DNA from: Oscillospiraceae bacterium | Lineage (GTDB): Bacteria > Bacillota > Clostridia > UBA1381 > UBA9506 | Length of the DNA stretch: 64,000 nt | Assembly: GCA_015068855.1 (NCBI GenBank) | Contig: SVJS01000003.1 | Span: 1 to 64,000, forward strand | Direction: 5' to 3' | Shown: in pieces, positions 61,212 to 64,000 of the stretch | Position numbering within the stretch: the first letter of the stretch is position 1 | Layout: each line of letters starts with the position of its first letter | The notes under the pieces: model-generated | Seen by the model: the letters and a program-made list of their open reading frames with translations, nothing else | Told to the model about the DNA's origin: nothing | Database searches by the model: none | Made by a program: the position numbers and the translations under genes

Positions 61212-61391
61212 ATGTCAGACGTTAAAAAAACAGAAACACCGCTCACCGGCGTTTCCTGCACGGTAACCAATTGCATCTATCATGGTGGGCATCATAATTG
61301 TGAAGCATCCGCCATCGAGGTCACAAGCTGTGATCCTGTTCAACAATGCAGCGTGCAATGTAAAACCTTTTCACCCAGAGCCGGCAGATAG
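61212..61391 (+). CDS. DUF1540 cysteine-rich small protein
   Basis: 59 residues from the ATG at 61212, preceded by AAAGGAGG. The DUF1540 pattern is complete: VSCTVTNCIYHGGHHNCEASAIEV, then CDPVQQC and CKTF. Six cysteines plus histidines suggest a zinc-binding knuckle. Such proteins are widespread in Clostridia with no known role. An upstream in-frame ATG at 61107 is not supported by a ribosome site. Confidence 0.88.
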   Translation: MSDVKKTETPLTGVSCTVTNCIYHGGHHNCEASAIEVTSCDPVQQCSVQCKTFSPRAGR

Positions 61392-61411
61392 TAAAAATTC
61401 AAAAATAGGAT

Positions 61412-61440
61412 TGTAAGAAACTGTATTCTGTGCTATACTT
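61412..61440 (+). promoter_or_regulatory. Sigma-A promoter of addA
   Basis: TTGTAA (61412-61417), 17-base spacer, TATACT (61435-61440), 37 bases before the start. Confidence 0.7.
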
Positions 61441-61476
61441 AAAGACAGAAACTTGTGTGTCTTGGAGGTGGTACAG

Positions 61477-64000
61477 ATGGGCAGGGAATGGACAAAGGAG
61501 CAACACGAGGCGATTTATGCACGTAACGCCGATTTGCTGGTTGCAGCTGCCGCGGGCAGCGGAAAAACAGCCGTTTTAGTAGAGCGTATTATTCAACGGA
61601 TTACAGACAAGCAGCAGCCGGTAGATCTGGATCGGCTGCTGGTTGTGACTTTTACCAATGCGGCGGCAGCAGAAATGCGTCAGCGCATCGGGGAAGCTTT
61701 AGAGGATAAACTTGAACAGGAACCTGACAACACCTTGCTCAGGCATCAGCTTGTTTTATTGCCCAAAGCGTCTGTAACCACCATTCATGCCTATTGCCAT
61801 AGGGTTCTGCGCAGCCATTTTGATGCTTTGGGCTTAGACCCCGGCTTTCGTGTTGCAGACCCAACAGAAATTGAACTCCTGCGTGCGGCAGCCTTAGACG
61901 AGGTTATTGAGGCCATGTATGAGGATGCTGATTTTGCGGAGGATTTTCTTGCTTTAACAGAAAGCTACATGCAGATAAAAAACCCGGAGCCGTTTTATGC
62001 TCTGATTAATCATATCTATGATTTTGCCATGAGCCTCCCAAACCCTGAGGCATGGCTGAAAATGTCAACAGAACATTTTTTGGCTGTTGATGATTTTGAC
62101 GAAACTATTTTTGCCAAGACCCTTGTTTTGAATGCAAAAAAGCAGGTCGAAGCGATTTTAAGGCAATATGATGCTATGCTGTATCTTGCAGACCGTGATG
62201 ATGGCGGCGAGGTTTTGATTCCTTTTTTACATAACGAGAAAGAAGCTTTTGCAAAACTGCTTACAGCCGAGAATTACACAATGTTCAGGGACTACCTTTG
62301 CAGTATGAAGTTGGAAACCATACCCCGTGCCCCGAAACATTCACAACCGCGGTATCGGGAGATTATTCGTGACATACGAACAGAGATCAAAGGGATGGAG
62401 TTCAAAAGCCTGCGAGAAGACATTTTTGTGCTGAGCTCTCAGGAACAACAGGAGATTATGCGGAAACTGTATCCTCTGATGAACTGTCTTTCCGAGCTTG
62501 TGCGCCGCCTCATGGCGTGTTTTGCCGAGAAAAAAGAAAAGAAAAATGTGCTGGATTATAATGATTTGGAGCAGGGATGCTACCGCTTGTTCGTGGATAA
62601 AAACGGTCAGCCGACCGCGCTTGCCAAGGCAGAGAAGGACCGTTTTGACGAAATTCTGATTGATGAATATCAGGACACCAGCGCCCTGCAAGAAGCAATC
62701 TTTGCTGTTATCAAAAAAGAAAAGGGCTTGTTTTTGGTGGGAGACTTAAAGCAGAGTATTTACCGCTTCCGTAACACCAATCCCAAGCTGTTTCGTGATA
62801 AAAAAGAACGGTACAGCCTGCATCCTGATGCCGCGGAGCGTAAAATCATTCTGTCAAAGAATTTCCGTAGCCGTGCCTCTGTTTTAGATGGCATTAATTA
62901 CATATTTAGTCAGCTTATGTCAGACGAGGTGGGCGATGTCTCTTATAATGCAGAGGAAATGCTGTATCCCGGCCTTGACTATCCGCCTGCGGAACATCCC
63001 TTATCCGCTGAAATAGAATTATATATGGCGGAACTGGATAGTGATGGGGAAGCTCTTGAAGCAACGGAGGCTGAAGCCATTATGGCGGCCAAGCGTATTA
63101 CGGAGTTAATGGAAGGCCAGTATCAGGTTTTAGGGAAGCAGGGCATGCGAAAGCTTCGCTATGGCGATATCTGCATTCTAATGCGCTCAACGAAAAACAC
63201 AGCGCCGATTTTTTGTAAAACTCTGGCCGATTGTGGCATTCCCTGTTTTAGTGATGCCGGCAGTTCGTTTTTGCAGAGCCGTGAAATCACGGTTATGATG
63301 TCGCTTCTTAAAATTATCGACAACCCGCATCAGGATATTCCGCTTCTTGCGGTTTTGCATTCTGAGCTTTACGGGCTCACGCCGGATGAATTAGCAGAAA
63401 TCCGTCTTGCAGACAGAAAGAGCGATATTTTTGATGCTGTCTGTGCCCGCGCGACGCAACAGGATGGGCTGGGGGCTCGCCTCAAAGACTTTTTAGACCG
63501 GCTTTCGCTCTATCGTGAAAAGAGCAGGGAGCTTGACACAGCGGAGCTTGTCTGGTATTTATACGCGCAAACAGGCTTGTATGACATGCAGGCGGTTATG
63601 CGCGGTGGCACACTTCGGCGTATGAATTTGCGGCTGTTATATCTTCGTGCGGCAGAATTTGAAAAAACGGGCCTGAAAGGGCTTTACAGCTTTATTCGCT
63701 TTATCGATGAATATGAGTCCATCGGTGGCGATTATGATGCCGCCCGTGCCGTTGGGGAAGAGCAGGACGTTGTCCGTGTGATGAGCATTCATAAAAGTAA
63801 AGGTCTTGAATTTCCCGTGGTTATTGTAAGTGGCTTGGACCGTCGGTTTAACATGCGGGATACGTATGAAAAAGTACTGATACACGATGAATTTGGATAT
63901 GGACCGAAATATATTGATACCGACCTGGGCATTTCCTATGAAAACGCTGCCAGTCAGGCGGTCAAGCAGGCCATGAAAGCAGAAACAATATCTGAGGAAA
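61477..64000 (+). CDS. addA: ATP-dependent helicase/nuclease subunit A AddA (partial, runs off the window)
   Basis: 841 codons are visible and open to the window edge. UvrD-type superfamily 1 helicase motifs: Q-motif WTKEQHEAIY, Walker A AAAAGSGKTAVLVERI (about residue 25), motif Ia VVTFTNAAAAEMRQRI, motif II DEILIDEYQDTSALQ (about 390), motif III GDLKQSIYRFR, motif IV KNFRSR, and motif V SIHKSKGLEFPVV (about 768). The C-terminal nuclease domain lies beyond the window. With AddB it resects double-strand breaks for recombination. The usual upstream addB gene is not adjacent. GGAGGTGG gives the start. Confidence 0.96.
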   Translation, partial: MGREWTKEQHEAIYARNADLLVAAAAGSGKTAVLVERIIQRITDKQQPVDLDRLLVVTFTNAAAAEMRQRIGEALEDKLEQEPDNTLLRHQLVLLPKASVTTIHAYCHRVLRSHFDALGLDPGFRVADPTEIELLRAAALDEVIEAMYEDADFAEDFLALTESYMQIKNPEPFYALINHIYDFAMSLPNPEAWLKMSTEHFLAVDDFDETIFAKTLVLNAKKQVEAILRQYDAMLYLADRDDGGEVLIPFLHNEKEAFAKLLTAENYTMFRDYLCSMKLETIPRAPKHSQPRYREIIRDIRTEIKGMEFKSLREDIFVLSSQEQQEIMRKLYPLMNCLSELVRRLMACFAEKKEKKNVLDYNDLEQGCYRLFVDKNGQPTALAKAEKDRFDEILIDEYQDTSALQEAIFAVIKKEKGLFLVGDLKQSIYRFRNTNPKLFRDKKERYSLHPDAAERKIILSKNFRSRASVLDGINYIFSQLMSDEVGDVSYNAEEMLYPGLDYPPAEHPLSAEIELYMAELDSDGEALEATEAEAIMAAKRITELMEGQYQVLGKQGMRKLRYGDICILMRSTKNTAPIFCKTLADCGIPCFSDAGSSFLQSREITVMMSLLKIIDNPHQDIPLLAVLHSELYGLTPDELAEIRLADRKSDIFDAVCARATQQDGLGARLKDFLDRLSLYREKSRELDTAELVWYLYAQTGLYDMQAVMRGGTLRRMNLRLLYLRAAEFEKTGLKGLYSFIRFIDEYESIGGDYDAARAVGEEQDVVRVMSIHKSKGLEFPVVIVSGLDRRFNMRDTYEKVLIHDEFGYGPKYIDTDLGISYENAASQAVKQAMKAETISEE

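Overview
The window looks like the chromosome of an anaerobic, endospore-forming, low-to-mid GC Firmicute of the Clostridia type; I would not name a genus. Several sporulation genes are recognisable (bofA beside a yaaL-like gene, ylmC/ymxH, yqfC-yqfD, ylbJ, yunB). Other lineage-consistent markers are a fused IspH-ribosomal S1 protein, rubredoxin, a DUF1540 protein, pta-ackA acetate formation, and consensus sigma-A promoters with strong AGGAGG ribosome sites.

Layout. 1-4974 (+): end of serA, a fused glycosyltransferase-CsaB gene, ruvX and a cell-wall amidase. 5024-8065 (-): hisZ-hisG-hisH and a phosphoesterase, then a phosphohexomutase (8248-9744). 9899-26077 (-): one tightly packed block of sixteen genes from murJ through an O-antigen-ligase-like protein, a glycosyltransferase, two DUF4330 proteins, proB-proA, an ECF transporter module, truA, a DUF5711-like protein, cvpA, cmk and plsC to ispH-rpsA. 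A good promoter stands before murJ and a terminator follows ispH-rpsA. 26240-31088 (-): a SLOG protein, a LexA-like repressor lacking its catalytic residues, an orphan GyrB/ParE-like subunit and guaB. 31314-37713: yaaL-bofA, a DUF378 protein, an AraD-like enzyme, ylmC, metG and pta-ackA. 37768-38793 (-): an AraC/PocR-like regulator.

Accessory region. A tRNA-Thr gene (38973-39048) and its terminator are followed by a roughly 3.4 kb segment bounded by near-identical direct repeats (39042-39110 and 42433-42500). The segment carries a single-chain MmeI-like restriction-modification enzyme and no integrase. A third, 16 bp copy of the tRNA end and several hairpins lie between the tRNA and the enzyme gene. 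It looks like a minimal defence island inserted at a tRNA 3' end.

42630-47944: the yqfC-yqfD / ylbJ-yunB sporulation cluster, a YbaK-type deacylase, an M14 peptidase and a 53-residue rubredoxin. 48145-56644 (+): a DeoR regulator with a clear operator, an L-sorbose-1-phosphate-reductase-like dehydrogenase, a sorbitol-6-phosphate-dehydrogenase-like SDR, and a full 2-oxoacid/acyloin dehydrogenase complex (E2, E3 and a fused E1 alpha-beta). Joining polyol dehydrogenases to an E1-E2-E3 complex is the most interesting metabolic arrangement here. It suggests that a polyol is oxidised to a keto compound which the complex cleaves to an acyl-CoA, and pta-ackA could then recover ATP if that product is acetyl-CoA. 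56728-64000: an alanine/cysteine-rich small protein, an NlpC/P60 hydrolase, a probable structured RNA ahead of a cysteine-synthase-like gene, comEA, an APC permease, a DUF1540 protein and the start of addA, which runs off the window.
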